Shown piece by piece: positions 8,648-17,286 of a DNA stretch of 64,000 bases. The DNA lies in assembly GCA_965279075.1 (NCBI GenBank), contig CBDIHI010000011.1, positions 558,001-622,000 on the forward strand, written 5' to 3'. The position numbers and the translations under genes are program-made. The DNA comes from SZAS-79 sp965279075. Lineage in GTDB: Bacteria; Pseudomonadota; Gammaproteobacteria; Burkholderiales; SG8-39. Under the pieces are notes generated by a model. The model did not search any database and was not told where the DNA came from. It saw only the letters and a program-made list of their open reading frames with translations. Numbering within the stretch: the first letter of the stretch is position 1; each line of letters starts with the position of its first letter.

Positions 8648-9160
8648 TCAGAGCCCAGTTGCAGTCCCCGAGACCCCCGGCATGGAGGCTTCCCAGATTT
8701 CCTGGAAGCGAGATCGCATCTTGAGTGCCTCGGTCTCGTCATTGATGCCGGCGGCCCCACGGAAATAGCGCGATACGGGGCGGCGCACGTAGTGGCCCTT
8801 GTCGAGGACCATGAAGCTGTCCTGCAGCTCCCGTATTTCCTCGCCGGTGCGGTGGATCTGGATCGAGTGGCCGAATATCGCAAGCAGGTTCATCATGCGC
8901 GGGCAAAAGCGGGTCACGTGGTCTGTGTCGTGGACGGCCATGTAGATGCGGCGGGTCGCGCTGCCGGCCAGGAATGCGCGCAGGAGCTCGACGCGCGCGG
9001 GCGAATTCAGGTTCAGGACCGACAGGTCCGGGTCGAAGATGCGCAGCTCGCGCCCCGACTGCACCAGCAGCCGGTCGACCGCCGCCTGGAATCCGGCCTG
9101 GGTGTCGAAGCGGACATAGTCATGCGGCGCATCGGCCGGGGTGTTGTCGACTTCCGTCAT
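8648..9160 (-). CDS. PLD-like-fold protein of unknown function (DUF7931-type)
   Basis: A 170-residue protein with no signal peptide. It contains RELRIFDPDLSVLNL, then a charged FLAGSATRRIYMAVHD segment and FMVLDKGHYVRRPVSRYFRG near the end. This order resembles one half of a phospholipase-D fold without HKD catalytic motifs, a pattern I recall from small proteins in beta- and gammaproteobacteria. The start at 9160 is chosen because its ATGA overlaps the stop of the upstream roxA gene, which indicates co-translation. A link to ribosome modification is only suggested by the neighbour. Confidence 0.65.
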   Translation of the reverse strand: MTEVDNTPADAPHDYVRFDTQAGFQAAVDRLLVQSGRELRIFDPDLSVLNLNSPARVELLRAFLAGSATRRIYMAVHDTDHVTRFCPRMMNLLAIFGHSIQIHRTGEEIRELQDSFMVLDKGHYVRRPVSRYFRGAAGINDETEALKMRSRFQEIWEASMPGVSGTATGL

Positions 9161-10299
9161 CCGCCTCGCTCCAGGTGCAGGAAGCCCTGCAGGTACCAGT
9201 CGAAGATTAGATCTCCTGCCGCACCGCGCGCAAGGCTCGCCCCGTCGGCCTGCCTGGCGTCCGCGAGCGCCATAAGTGAGGCGCGGGCGGCGCCCCGCAC
9301 GGGGGCGACGCTGCCGTTGATGTACACGCACTCGTTCCCGGTCAGCATCCGCGTGCGCGCATCGAGCCGGACCCGCGCCCTCTCCAGCGCACGCAGGAAG
9401 GCGGTGCGCCCCTGCGGCCGGCGCGGCGGGTCGAACACCACCTGCTGCTTCGGCTCGGACAGATGGCGGCCAAGGAAGTCGGCGACGTCGCGCCTGTTCC
9501 AACGGATCCGGCCGAGCGCGCGTGCCGCATGGTCGACCATGTGTGCGTCAATCTTCGAGGGGTGGATCGCCGGCTTGCGCCCGGGGTCACTATAGGCGAG
9601 GTCCCCGAACCCCTGCTCGTGCAGGTAGTCGAGGAACGCGAGCGAAAGTTCGGCGCCGCCCGGCGCGCGAAAGCCGATCGAATAAGTCTGGCACTCGCCG
9701 ACCGCGACGCCGTCGTGCGCCCAGCCCGGCGGGACGTACAGCATGTCGCCGGGCTCGAGCGTCATGTCCTCTGCGGCACGGAACCCCGCGACGAGCTTGA
9801 GCGGGGACCCCTCCACCAGGCGAAAGTCGCGTCCGGACGCGGGCGGCGGCATCAGGCGCCAGCGGCGACGCCCCGGCCCCTGGATCAGGAACACGTCGTA
9901 GGAATCCACATGGGGCCCGACGCCGCCGCCGTCCGCGGCATGGCTGACCATCACGTCGTCGAGGCGCGCCCACGGCACGAACGTGAAGCGCCCAAGCAGG
10001 GCGTCGGCACCGGCCGAGTGCAGGTTGATGCCGTTCACGAGCAGGGTCCAATCGCGTCCGGGCAGGCGGGACAGTTCGCGGCGGGGGATCGGGCCGTGGG
10101 CGACCCGCCATTGCGGCGTGCGCTCGACGAGCCTGCATTCCGCCGAGTCGCCGGACGCGAGCCGGAACAGGTCCGCCTTTCCGACCAGGCCTTTGAACCC
10201 CGGGATGGCCTGGCGCACGAGCAGCGGGCGCTTCTGCCAGTAATCGCGCAGGAATGCCGTGGGGCTGAGGCCACCGAGCGGGGAACGGGGGATCGGCAT
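9157..10299 (-). CDS. roxA: Ribosomal oxygenase (50S L16 arginine hydroxylase, YcfD/RoxA-type)
   Basis: A 380-residue JmjC-type 2-oxoglutarate/Fe(II) dioxygenase. The cupin supplies HVD (His130, Asp132) and a distal His195 in GWAHDG as the iron triad. The N-terminal PTAFLRDYWQKRPLLVRQA is the family hallmark, and a C-terminal winged-helix-like region completes it. E. coli YcfD (373 residues) hydroxylates Arg81 of ribosomal protein L16. The ATG at 10299 is preferred over a start 60 bases upstream because MPIPRSPLGG matches the usual N-terminus. Confidence 0.88.
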   Translation of the reverse strand: MPIPRSPLGGLSPTAFLRDYWQKRPLLVRQAIPGFKGLVGKADLFRLASGDSAECRLVERTPQWRVAHGPIPRRELSRLPGRDWTLLVNGINLHSAGADALLGRFTFVPWARLDDVMVSHAADGGGVGPHVDSYDVFLIQGPGRRRWRLMPPPASGRDFRLVEGSPLKLVAGFRAAEDMTLEPGDMLYVPPGWAHDGVAVGECQTYSIGFRAPGGAELSLAFLDYLHEQGFGDLAYSDPGRKPAIHPSKIDAHMVDHAARALGRIRWNRRDVADFLGRHLSEPKQQVVFDPPRRPQGRTAFLRALERARVRLDARTRMLTGNECVYINGSVAPVRGAARASLMALADARQADGASLARGAAGDLIFDWYLQGFLHLERGG

Positions 10300-10405
10300 G
10301 CGGCGATTATAGCTGCGGGCGGAAAAGGCCTTCCCTGCGCTGCGCGCCGTGAGGTGCATTCCGGTACGGACTTTGCATTAGAATCCGCCGCAACGGAGCC
10401 AAGCC

Positions 10406-10876
10406 ATGCTGCGTACGGGACAAACAGCGCCTTCGTTCTCCCTGCCGGATGCGGACATGCAGACGGTCAGCCTCGCCGCGTTCAAGGGGCGCAAGAACGT
10501 GGTCCTGTACTTCTATCCGCGCGACGGCACGCCTGGGTGCACGATGGAAGCGATCGAGTTTTCCGACCACGAGGAGCAGTTCGGCCGGCACGATTGCGTC
10601 ATACTCGGCATTTCCCGCGACGATTGCATGGTGCACGCGGAATTCCGGGACAAGCACGGCCTCTCGGTCAACCTGCTGTCCGACTACGAGGGCGAGGTAT
10701 GCCGCAAGTACGGCGTGCTGCAGGAAAAGGAGTCCGAAGGCGTGAAGCGGCCGTTCCTGGTGCGTTCCACTTTCGTGATCGACAAGAAGGGCGTGATCCG
10801 CCACGCCCACTACGGCGTCACCCCGCGCGGCCACGCGCTCGAGGTGTTCGAGGCCGTGAAGAAACTTAAGCCCTGA
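10406..10876 (+). CDS. bcp: Peroxiredoxin, Bcp/PrxQ family
   Basis: A 156-residue thioredoxin-fold peroxidase that reduces H2O2 and organic peroxides in the cytoplasm. The peroxidatic cysteine is Cys45 in PRDGTPGCTMEA. The resolving cysteine found five residues later in E. coli Bcp is replaced by isoleucine, so this enzyme must use another cysteine (63 or 71 are present) or act as a 1-Cys form. A TAGAAT -10-like hexamer lies at 10379-10384. The gene is divergent from roxA and 10 bases upstream of the PPIase gene. Confidence 0.88.
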   Translation: MLRTGQTAPSFSLPDADMQTVSLAAFKGRKNVVLYFYPRDGTPGCTMEAIEFSDHEEQFGRHDCVILGISRDDCMVHAEFRDKHGLSVNLLSDYEGEVCRKYGVLQEKESEGVKRPFLVRSTFVIDKKGVIRHAHYGVTPRGHALEVFEAVKKLKP

Positions 10877-10886
10877 GGTGCAGCAG

Positions 10887-11384
10887 ATGATTGCCGTAGC
10901 CCCCGATCACGTTGTCTCCATTGGGCTCGTGATGCATGACGCCCAGGGTGTCCTGATCCATGAGTCGGACGAACCGGTCGCATACCTGCACGGAGGGTAC
11001 GGCGGCCTGTTCGAGGCGCTGGAGATGGTCCTCGAAGGCAAGCGCGTGGGCGATTCGGTGCAGGTGCAACTGGAACCCGACGAGGCGTTCGGCGACTACG
11101 ACGCCGACCTCGTTCGCATCGAGCAGCGCTCGCGCTATGGCGACGGCCTCGAGGTCGGCATGGAGGTCGAGGACGCATTCGAAGGCGAAGAGCCGCGCGT
11201 TTACGTGGTCACCGACCTGGCGGGCGATACCGTCGTGCTCGATGGCAACCATCCGCTCGCCGGCATCGCGTTGCGCTTCGAGTGCAAGGTCCTCGAAGTT
11301 CGCGCGGCGAGCGAGGATGAGATAGAGCGCGGTGCGCCCGAAGGGGATGAATCCGGAGGCGATGAGGGCGGCCAGGAAGGCTAG
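10887..11384 (+). CDS. SlyD-like FKBP-type peptidyl-prolyl isomerase
   Basis: A 165-residue FKBP with an inserted IF chaperone flap. FKBP elements are AYLHGGYGGLFEALEMVLEG and GDYDADLV; the flap follows, and DGNHPLAGIALRF closes the fold. The C-terminus is a short Glu/Gly tail (from about residue 143) and lacks the His/Cys metal-binding tail of E. coli SlyD, so nickel delivery is unlikely. The ATG at 10887 is chosen over the GTG at 10878 because that GTG is part of a GAGGTG Shine-Dalgarno 6 bases before the ATG. Confidence 0.88.
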   Translation: MIAVAPDHVVSIGLVMHDAQGVLIHESDEPVAYLHGGYGGLFEALEMVLEGKRVGDSVQVQLEPDEAFGDYDADLVRIEQRSRYGDGLEVGMEVEDAFEGEEPRVYVVTDLAGDTVVLDGNHPLAGIALRFECKVLEVRAASEDEIERGAPEGDESGGDEGGQEG

Positions 11385-11480
11385 GCGATCCGCAGCGCAG
11401 CATCGCCACGCCGTGAAATAGCCTATGATTGCCACACACAAGATCCCGGCGGATCGCATCGCCCTGAGGAGGATTTCCGC

Positions 11481-12965
11481 ATGAAGGACGTGCTTTCGTA
11501 CGGCATCGGGACGCTGTTCGCGTTCGCGGTGATCCTTTTCATCCTCTACGTCTTCATCCAGGACGTCACGCAGAAGAAGCACGGCGTGCTGCGCAATTAC
11601 CCGGTCATCGGGCACCTGCGCTATTTTTTCGAACAGCTCGGCGAGTACTTCCGCCAGTATTTCTTCGCCGGCGATCGTGACGAGATGCCGTTCAACCGCT
11701 CGACGCGGGGCTGGGTCTACCGCCTCGCCAAGAACGAGGGCGGCACGCTCGGGTTCGGGTCCACCTACGACCTGCACCTGCCGGGCGCCCTGATCTTCGT
11801 GAACCACCCGTTCCCGGTGCTTGAGGAGGAGCGGCTGCCGACGCCGTCGCTGATCCTCGGCGAGAGCCACTGCAAGCAGCCGTTCGAGGCGAAGTCCCTC
11901 GTCAACATCAGCGGTATGAGCTTCGGCGCGATCTCCGCGCCGGCGGTGCGGTCGCTGTCGCGCGGGGCCGCGGTCGCCGGCTGCTGGATGGACACCGGGG
12001 AGGGTGGCCTCTCGCCCTATCACCTCGAAGGCGGCTGCGACGTGATCATGCAGATCGGCACGGCCAAGTACGGCGTGCGGGATGCCCACGGGGAGCTGTC
12101 TGCGGAAAGGCTGGTCGAGCTTTCCAAGGTGGTGAAGGCCTTCGAGATCAAGCTCTCGCAGGGCGCCAAGCCCGGCAAGGGCGGCGTGCTGCCCGGCAAG
12201 AAGGTGACGCCGGAGATAGCGCGCATCCGCGGGATCCCGGAGGGCCGCGATTCAATCAGCCCGAACCGCCACCGCGACATCTCGAACGTCAATGAGCTCC
12301 TGGACAAAGTCGCCTACATTCGCGACCTCACGGGTCGTCCGGTAGGCGTGAAGACCGCGGTTGGCGGTTGGACCTTCCTGAACGATCTCGCCGACGCGGT
12401 GCATCGCCGGGGACTCGAGTTTGCGCCGGATTTCCTCGTGGTGGACGGCGGGGAGGGGGGGTCCGGGGCGGCCCCCCAGGCGCTCGCCGACCACATGAGC
12501 CTGTCCATCGAGGAGGCGCTGCCGCGCGTGGTGGATTCGCTGATCGAGTCGGGACTCAAGCAGCGCATCCGCGTGGTGGCTTCGGGCAAACTCGTCACCT
12601 CGGCTCGCGCCGCCTGGGCCCTCTGCGTGGGCGCCGACTTCATCAACACCGCGCGTGGCTTCATGTTCTCGCTGGGCTGCATCCAGGCGCTGCGCTGCCA
12701 CACGAACACCTGCCCGACCGGCATCGCCACGCACAGCCCGAGGCTCCAGCGCGCACTGGTCGTGGAAGAGAAATACCTGCGCGTGGCGAACTACGCGAAC
12801 AACATGAACCGCGAGATCGACATGATCGCCCACTCGTGCGGCGTGCGGCACGCGCGGGAACTGCGCCGCGAGCACGTGCGGATCGTGCAGGCAAACTGCC
12901 AGTCCATCGCGCTCAACATGATCTATCCCTACCCCGAACCTAAGGCGCGGGTGCGCGTGGCTTGA
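11481..12965 (+). CDS. Membrane-anchored FMN-binding glutamate synthase-family protein
   Basis: A 494-residue protein with one N-terminal transmembrane helix (residues 8-28) followed by the alpha-beta barrel of the GltB FMN domain. Recognisable parts are NISGMSFGAISAPAV, MDTGEGGLSPYHL, the SQGAKPGKGGVLPG phosphate/FMN loop, VVDGGEGGSGAAP and the iron-sulfur-like CHTNTCPTGIAT. The glutaminase domain of true GltB is absent, so it is not a complete glutamate synthase. Stand-alone proteins of this kind are widespread and of unclear electron partner. A TATGAT hexamer is at 11424-11429 and GAGGA before the start. Confidence 0.88.
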   Translation: MKDVLSYGIGTLFAFAVILFILYVFIQDVTQKKHGVLRNYPVIGHLRYFFEQLGEYFRQYFFAGDRDEMPFNRSTRGWVYRLAKNEGGTLGFGSTYDLHLPGALIFVNHPFPVLEEERLPTPSLILGESHCKQPFEAKSLVNISGMSFGAISAPAVRSLSRGAAVAGCWMDTGEGGLSPYHLEGGCDVIMQIGTAKYGVRDAHGELSAERLVELSKVVKAFEIKLSQGAKPGKGGVLPGKKVTPEIARIRGIPEGRDSISPNRHRDISNVNELLDKVAYIRDLTGRPVGVKTAVGGWTFLNDLADAVHRRGLEFAPDFLVVDGGEGGSGAAPQALADHMSLSIEEALPRVVDSLIESGLKQRIRVVASGKLVTSARAAWALCVGADFINTARGFMFSLGCIQALRCHTNTCPTGIATHSPRLQRALVVEEKYLRVANYANNMNREIDMIAHSCGVRHARELRREHVRIVQANCQSIALNMIYPYPEPKARVRVA

Positions 12966-14367
12966 GCCAGCCGTTCCAGAGGCGCCGGGCGGCATCGGCG
13001 ACCTCGCCGGCGGTGAGGCCCACGGGCCCGCAACCCTGTGCCGCGAGGTCGTCCGCGGCCGCCCCGTGAAGGTGGGTTCCCAGCATGAGCGCGGCTTCGC
13101 CCGACAAGCCCTGCGCGAGGAGCGCCCCCAGGATCCCGGCAAGCACGTCCCCCATGCCTGCGGACGCCATGCCGGGATTGCCCGAGGTGTTCACGAACCA
13201 GAGCCCGTCGCGCGTGGCCAGGATGCTGCCATTGCCTTTCAGCACCACGCTTGCGTTGTAGGTGCGGCTCAGCAGCCTCGCCGCCGCGAGGCGGTCGCCT
13301 TGTACGGCCGCGACGTTCGTTCCGAGCAGGCGCGCGGCCTCGGCAGGATGGGGTGTGAGCAGCGTGTCTCGCGTGCGCCGCGTGCAGGCGCTTCGGAATT
13401 CGCTGCTTTGCGCCAGGAGGTTGAGCGCGTCGGCGTCGAGCACGCACGCGGCTTCGCCGGTCAGCGCCGCGCCAAGGAGTGTTTCCGCGCGCTCGCCCAT
13501 GCCAAGGCCGGGGCCCACGACCAGGGCGCCGGCATCCAGGCCGAGGATCTCGTCGGGATGGCGCAGCATCAACTCCAACGCGCCGGGGTCGAATGAGGGC
13601 GCCTTGTGGTCGAGCAGGCCGACGAAGACTTTTCCGGCACCGAGCCTGAGGGCCGCGCGGCCGGCGAGCAGTGCGGCACCGCTCATCCCGTCAGCGCCCC
13701 CGATGACAGCAACGCTGCCTGCATTGCCCTTGTGGAAGTTGCGCGGGCGGGGCTTCAGGGCCTCAGGCAGGAGTTCTGGGCCCGCAACCCAGCCGGTGGG
13801 CGGCAGCAGCGCGTGCACGTCGAGGCCGAGGTCCGCGACCCGCACCTCGCCGCACAGGTCCGGCCCGTCGAGCGTCAGCAGTCCGGGCTTGTGTGCGATG
13901 AAGGTCAGCGTATTTGTCGCACAGACCGCTTTGCCCAATATGCGTCCCGTGTCGGACTCAAGGCCGCTGGGGATGTCGAGGGCAAGGACGGGGCAGGCCT
14001 GGGCATTCGCGTAGTCGACGAGTTTCGCGTAGTCCCCGGCGATGTCGCGCGCGAGGCCGATGCCGAAAAGTCCGTCGACGACGAGCGCCCAGCGCTTGCC
14101 GGAGGGCAGGCTCGCCGCGTCGGCAGCCGTGGCAATGGTCACACGGAAGAAACGCTCCGCGAGGATCCTCGCCGCGATCTTCGCGTCGCCGCCGTTGTTT
14201 CCGGGGCCCGCCAGGATGAGTATGTCCTTGCCGCGATCTCCCGTCAGGCGGACGGCGAGGTCCGCGGCGGCGAGTCCGGCACGTTCCATCAGGGTCGGGT
14301 GGTCGCCTTGCGCGGCGGACTCGATCCGGCGGATGTCTTCAGTCTCATAAACAGGAACGGAAGTCAT
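12940..14367 (-). CDS. nnrDE: Bifunctional NAD(P)H-hydrate repair enzyme
   Basis: A 475-residue fusion. Residues 1-215 are the NAD(P)HX epimerase (GPGNNGGDA phosphate loop, DGLFGIGLARD); residues 220-475 are the ADP-dependent dehydratase (LKGNGSILATRDG, NTSGNPGMASAGMGDVLAG). Together they repair hydrated NADH and NADPH. It converges on the FMN protein gene with a 26-base overlap. Only 15 bases separate it from the TRAP large permease gene upstream, so it is probably the last gene of that transcript. Confidence 0.93.
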   Translation of the reverse strand: MTSVPVYETEDIRRIESAAQGDHPTLMERAGLAAADLAVRLTGDRGKDILILAGPGNNGGDAKIAARILAERFFRVTIATAADAASLPSGKRWALVVDGLFGIGLARDIAGDYAKLVDYANAQACPVLALDIPSGLESDTGRILGKAVCATNTLTFIAHKPGLLTLDGPDLCGEVRVADLGLDVHALLPPTGWVAGPELLPEALKPRPRNFHKGNAGSVAVIGGADGMSGAALLAGRAALRLGAGKVFVGLLDHKAPSFDPGALELMLRHPDEILGLDAGALVVGPGLGMGERAETLLGAALTGEAACVLDADALNLLAQSSEFRSACTRRTRDTLLTPHPAEAARLLGTNVAAVQGDRLAAARLLSRTYNASVVLKGNGSILATRDGLWFVNTSGNPGMASAGMGDVLAGILGALLAQGLSGEAALMLGTHLHGAAADDLAAQGCGPVGLTAGEVADAARRLWNGWLKPRAPAP

Positions 14368-14382
14368 GCCGATCGCCCCCGC

Positions 14383-15690
14383 TCAGCCCGGCTTGAACAT
14401 TTTTCCCGGCAGGAAGTGGACGATTTCAGGGAAAGCCCACAACAGCGCCACGGCGACAACCATAAGGAGGAAGAACGGCAGTGCCGCGCGGGCGACGTAG
14501 AACATGTTGTGTCCCGTCAGGCCCTGGAGCACGAACAGGTTGAATCCGACCGGGGGCGTGATCTGGGCCATTTCGACGACGAGTACGATGAAGATCCCGA
14601 ACCACAGGAGGTCGATGCCGGCGGCCTTGACCGAAGGCAGGATTACGGACGCAGTCAGAACCACCATGGATATCCCGTCAAGAAAGCAGCCCAGGATCAT
14701 GAACAAGACGGTGAGTACGGCGATCAGCTGCCAGGGCTTGAATCCTTGGGTACCGATCCATTCCGCCATGATGCGCGGGATCCCGGTGAAGCCCATCGCC
14801 ACCGTGAGGAATGCTGCACCCGTCAGGATGAAGGCGATCATGCAGGAAGTCTTGGTCGCCCCCATGACGCTCGCGCTGAAATTCGACCACGTCAGGGAGC
14901 CGCCGACGACCGAAAGGACCAGCGAACCGACTACGCCAAGCACGGCCGCTTCGGTCGGAGTGGCGATGCCCGCATAGATGGACCCGATCACTGCGCCGAT
15001 GAGAAGGACCGTGGGGATCAGGTAGCGCGCGGCATGGAGCTTTTGTGCGAAGGTGGTGATGCGCTCACGTTTCGGCGTCAGTTCGGGGTGGCGCAGTGCC
15101 CAGAGGCATATGTAGCCTGAGAACAGCGCCATCAGCATGATCCCGGGCAGTACGCCGGCGACAAACAGGCGTGCGATCGAAACGTCGGCAGCGACGCCGT
15201 AGACGATCATGATGATCGAAGGTGGGATCAGCAGGCCGAGTGTCCCGGCGCCAGCCAGCGATCCGATCGCCATTTTCTCGTCGTATCCGCGGCCCTTGAG
15301 CTGCGGGATCGTAATGCGCCCGATGGTTGCCGCCGTAGCGGCGGACGAGCCCGAGATCGCGGCAAAGATCCCGCATCCGACAACGTTGGTGTGCATGAGC
15401 CGGCCCGGCAGGGGTTCCACCCAGGGGGCGAGTCCGTAGAACATGTCTTCCGATACCCTGGTTCGAAACAGGATCTCGCCCATCCAGATGAAGAGCGGCA
15501 GCGCGGTAAGCGACCAGCTCGCACTGGAACCCCACACGGTCGTGGCCATCAGCGGCCCGGCCGGCGAGTTGGTGAAGGCGGCCATTGCGATGAAGCCTAC
15601 GCCGATCAGGGTGATCGCGATCCATACGCCACACACAAGCAGCGCGCCCAGGGCCGCCAGCAGGACCAGGGAAATGCCAAGGGTTCCCAT
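14383..15690 (-). CDS. TRAP transporter large permease (DctM)
   Basis: A 435-residue membrane protein with about 12 helices. It is the ion-coupled channel subunit of a tripartite ATP-independent periplasmic transporter. Family segments include SGSSAATAATIGRITIPQLK, AGTLGLLIPPSIIMIVYGV and TPTEAAVLGV. The ATG at 15690 gives the canonical MGTLGISLV start, one base after the small-subunit stop; longer forms would add a proline-rich leader. It works with the DctQ and receptor genes just upstream. Confidence 0.93.
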   Translation of the reverse strand: MGTLGISLVLLAALGALLVCGVWIAITLIGVGFIAMAAFTNSPAGPLMATTVWGSSASWSLTALPLFIWMGEILFRTRVSEDMFYGLAPWVEPLPGRLMHTNVVGCGIFAAISGSSAATAATIGRITIPQLKGRGYDEKMAIGSLAGAGTLGLLIPPSIIMIVYGVAADVSIARLFVAGVLPGIMLMALFSGYICLWALRHPELTPKRERITTFAQKLHAARYLIPTVLLIGAVIGSIYAGIATPTEAAVLGVVGSLVLSVVGGSLTWSNFSASVMGATKTSCMIAFILTGAAFLTVAMGFTGIPRIMAEWIGTQGFKPWQLIAVLTVLFMILGCFLDGISMVVLTASVILPSVKAAGIDLLWFGIFIVLVVEMAQITPPVGFNLFVLQGLTGHNMFYVARAALPFFLLMVVAVALLWAFPEIVHFLPGKMFKPG

Positions 15691-15691
15691 G

Positions 15692-16222
15692 TCAGCGCTC
15701 GAACCCGGGATTGGCGTCGGCAGGGGATTTCTCGGCAGCCGCGTAAGAGGCGGTTCCCCCGGAAACGACAACCAGCAGGTCGTCTAGGAACGCGATGGCC
15801 AGGATCGCGAGGCCCAGCGCCATGCCTGACTGAGGAATCCACAAGGGGATCGGCACGAGGCCCTGTGACATGTCGTTGAGGCTGTACGAGGTCCATGTCA
15901 TGTCCATGCTCGCCCAGGCAAAGTACCCGACCATGAAGCAGGCGAGCACGAGGCACACGATCTCGAGTGCGCGACGCAGCCCGCCCTTGGTCATGGCCAG
16001 TATGATGGTCATGCGGATCTGCTCATTGCTCCGCAGCGTCCAGGCAAGGCCGAGGAACGACGAGGCGGCCATGCAATACCCCGCAAACTCGTCAAAGGAG
16101 GACGTGGCGATACCGAGCAATCGCCCGACGATCTGGATCAGCGACATTACGCCGATCGCCACCAGGAAGATCCCGGCAAGGACACCCGACGCCCGGTACA
16201 CCGCATTCAGTACCGCGCGCAT
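15692..16222 (-). CDS. TRAP transporter small permease (DctQ)
   Basis: A 176-residue protein with four hydrophobic helices, the DctQ subunit that binds DctM and docks the receptor. It shows the family pattern SFDEFAGYCMAASSFLGLAWTLRSNEQIRM and IPLWIPQSGMALG near the last helix. It lies 6 bases after the second receptor gene and 1 base before dctM. Confidence 0.9.
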   Translation of the reverse strand: MRAVLNAVYRASGVLAGIFLVAIGVMSLIQIVGRLLGIATSSFDEFAGYCMAASSFLGLAWTLRSNEQIRMTIILAMTKGGLRRALEIVCLVLACFMVGYFAWASMDMTWTSYSLNDMSQGLVPIPLWIPQSGMALGLAILAIAFLDDLLVVVSGGTASYAAAEKSPADANPGFER

Positions 16223-16228
16223 CCCGGC

Positions 16229-17203
16229 TCAGTTTCCGTAGGCTTTGAGGATCGCTTCGCCTTCCGCACCCGCCTTGGCGACCCATTCGGAGGTCATCTT
16301 CCTGCCGACATCCTGCAGTTCCGCCGCGAGCTTGGGACCCGGGTTCATCACTTTTACCCCCTTGGCGGAAAGCGTCTCCAGGCTCTTCGCGAGTTCGGCT
16401 TCGCTTGCCGCCCAGCCGCGTGTCTCCGCCGTTGCCGCCGCGTCACGCACAGCTTTCTGGCCGGCGGGATCGAGCTTCGCCAATGCGGCCTTGCCGACGA
16501 TGACCATGTTCTGCGGGAGGATCGCCTGTACGTTGTAGACGTGCGTCGTGGAATCCCAAGTCTGGGTGTCCACGCCGCCTGCGGCGGAGTTGATCTGCGC
16601 GTCGATCATCCCGGTGCGGAACGCCTGCGGCACTTCGGGCGCAGCGATCAGGACCGCGTTGGCGCCGAGCAGTTCGGCAAGGCGGGACGTGATCGGGCTG
16701 AACGAGCGCAGCCGTACGCCCTTGAAATCGGCGAGCGAGTTGATTTCCTTCTTGGTATGGATGGCGGTGGGCGGCCATGCCACCGAGTAGAGCAGCGTGA
16801 TCCCCTGCGCATCCAGGCGCTTTTCGAGGACAGGCTTTGCCGCCGCCCACAGTCGCTTTTGCTTGTCGTAGCTGGGTGCGAGGAAGGGGTTGGAGTCAAA
16901 GGCGAAGACCGCGGCCTCGTTCGCCAGGATGGAAACGAGCGTCTCGGCGATCGGCACCTGCCCGGTCTGGACCGCGCGCTTGATTTCCGGGTGCTTGATC
17001 AGCGAATTTCCCGAATGGATGACGATCTGCAGCTTGCCGCCCGTAGCCTTGCCAATGTCGTCGGCAAACTGGCGCACGTTCTTGGTGTGGAAATTGCTGT
17101 CGGGATAGGGCGTCGGCATGTCCCATTTGGTCTGCGCCTGCAGGGCGCCCACCGAGAGTGAAAGGGCCACGCCGGCGGCGAGGGCGCTACTGGTTGCATT
17201 CAT
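16229..17203 (-). CDS. TRAP substrate-binding protein, second tandem copy (DctP)
   Basis: A 324-residue periplasmic receptor with signal peptide (cut near LQAQ). The mature start TKWDMPTPYPDSNFHTKN and the shared PEIKRAVQTGQVP make it a close paralogue of the neighbouring receptor, roughly 60% identical by eye. Pocket-region residues differ (RLRSFSPITSR here, KFRTYNPTTSR there), which suggests a related but different ligand. The arginine in that segment is expected to hold a carboxylate. The start at 17203 is chosen for the signal peptide and the CCAGGAGC ribosome site. Confidence 0.9.
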   Translation of the reverse strand: MNATSSALAAGVALSLSVGALQAQTKWDMPTPYPDSNFHTKNVRQFADDIGKATGGKLQIVIHSGNSLIKHPEIKRAVQTGQVPIAETLVSILANEAAVFAFDSNPFLAPSYDKQKRLWAAAKPVLEKRLDAQGITLLYSVAWPPTAIHTKKEINSLADFKGVRLRSFSPITSRLAELLGANAVLIAAPEVPQAFRTGMIDAQINSAAGGVDTQTWDSTTHVYNVQAILPQNMVIVGKAALAKLDPAGQKAVRDAAATAETRGWAASEAELAKSLETLSAKGVKVMNPGPKLAAELQDVGRKMTSEWVAKAGAEGEAILKAYGN

Positions 17204-17248
17204 TGCGCATGCTCCTGGATCGAGATCGAGAAAATCAGGGGAATCCCG

Positions 17249-17281
17249 GGCCGCCCTGCCCGCAGGTGGGGCAGGGCGGCC
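17249..17281 (-). promoter_or_regulatory. Intercistronic hairpin between the two TRAP receptor genes
   Basis: A perfect 13-bp GC stem (GGCCGCCCTGCCC and its complement) with a 7-base loop starts 5 bases after the stop of the first receptor gene. There is no T-tract, so full termination is unlikely. Such hairpins stabilise the upstream message and raise receptor level over permease level. Confidence 0.65.
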
Positions 17282-17286
17282 GACGA

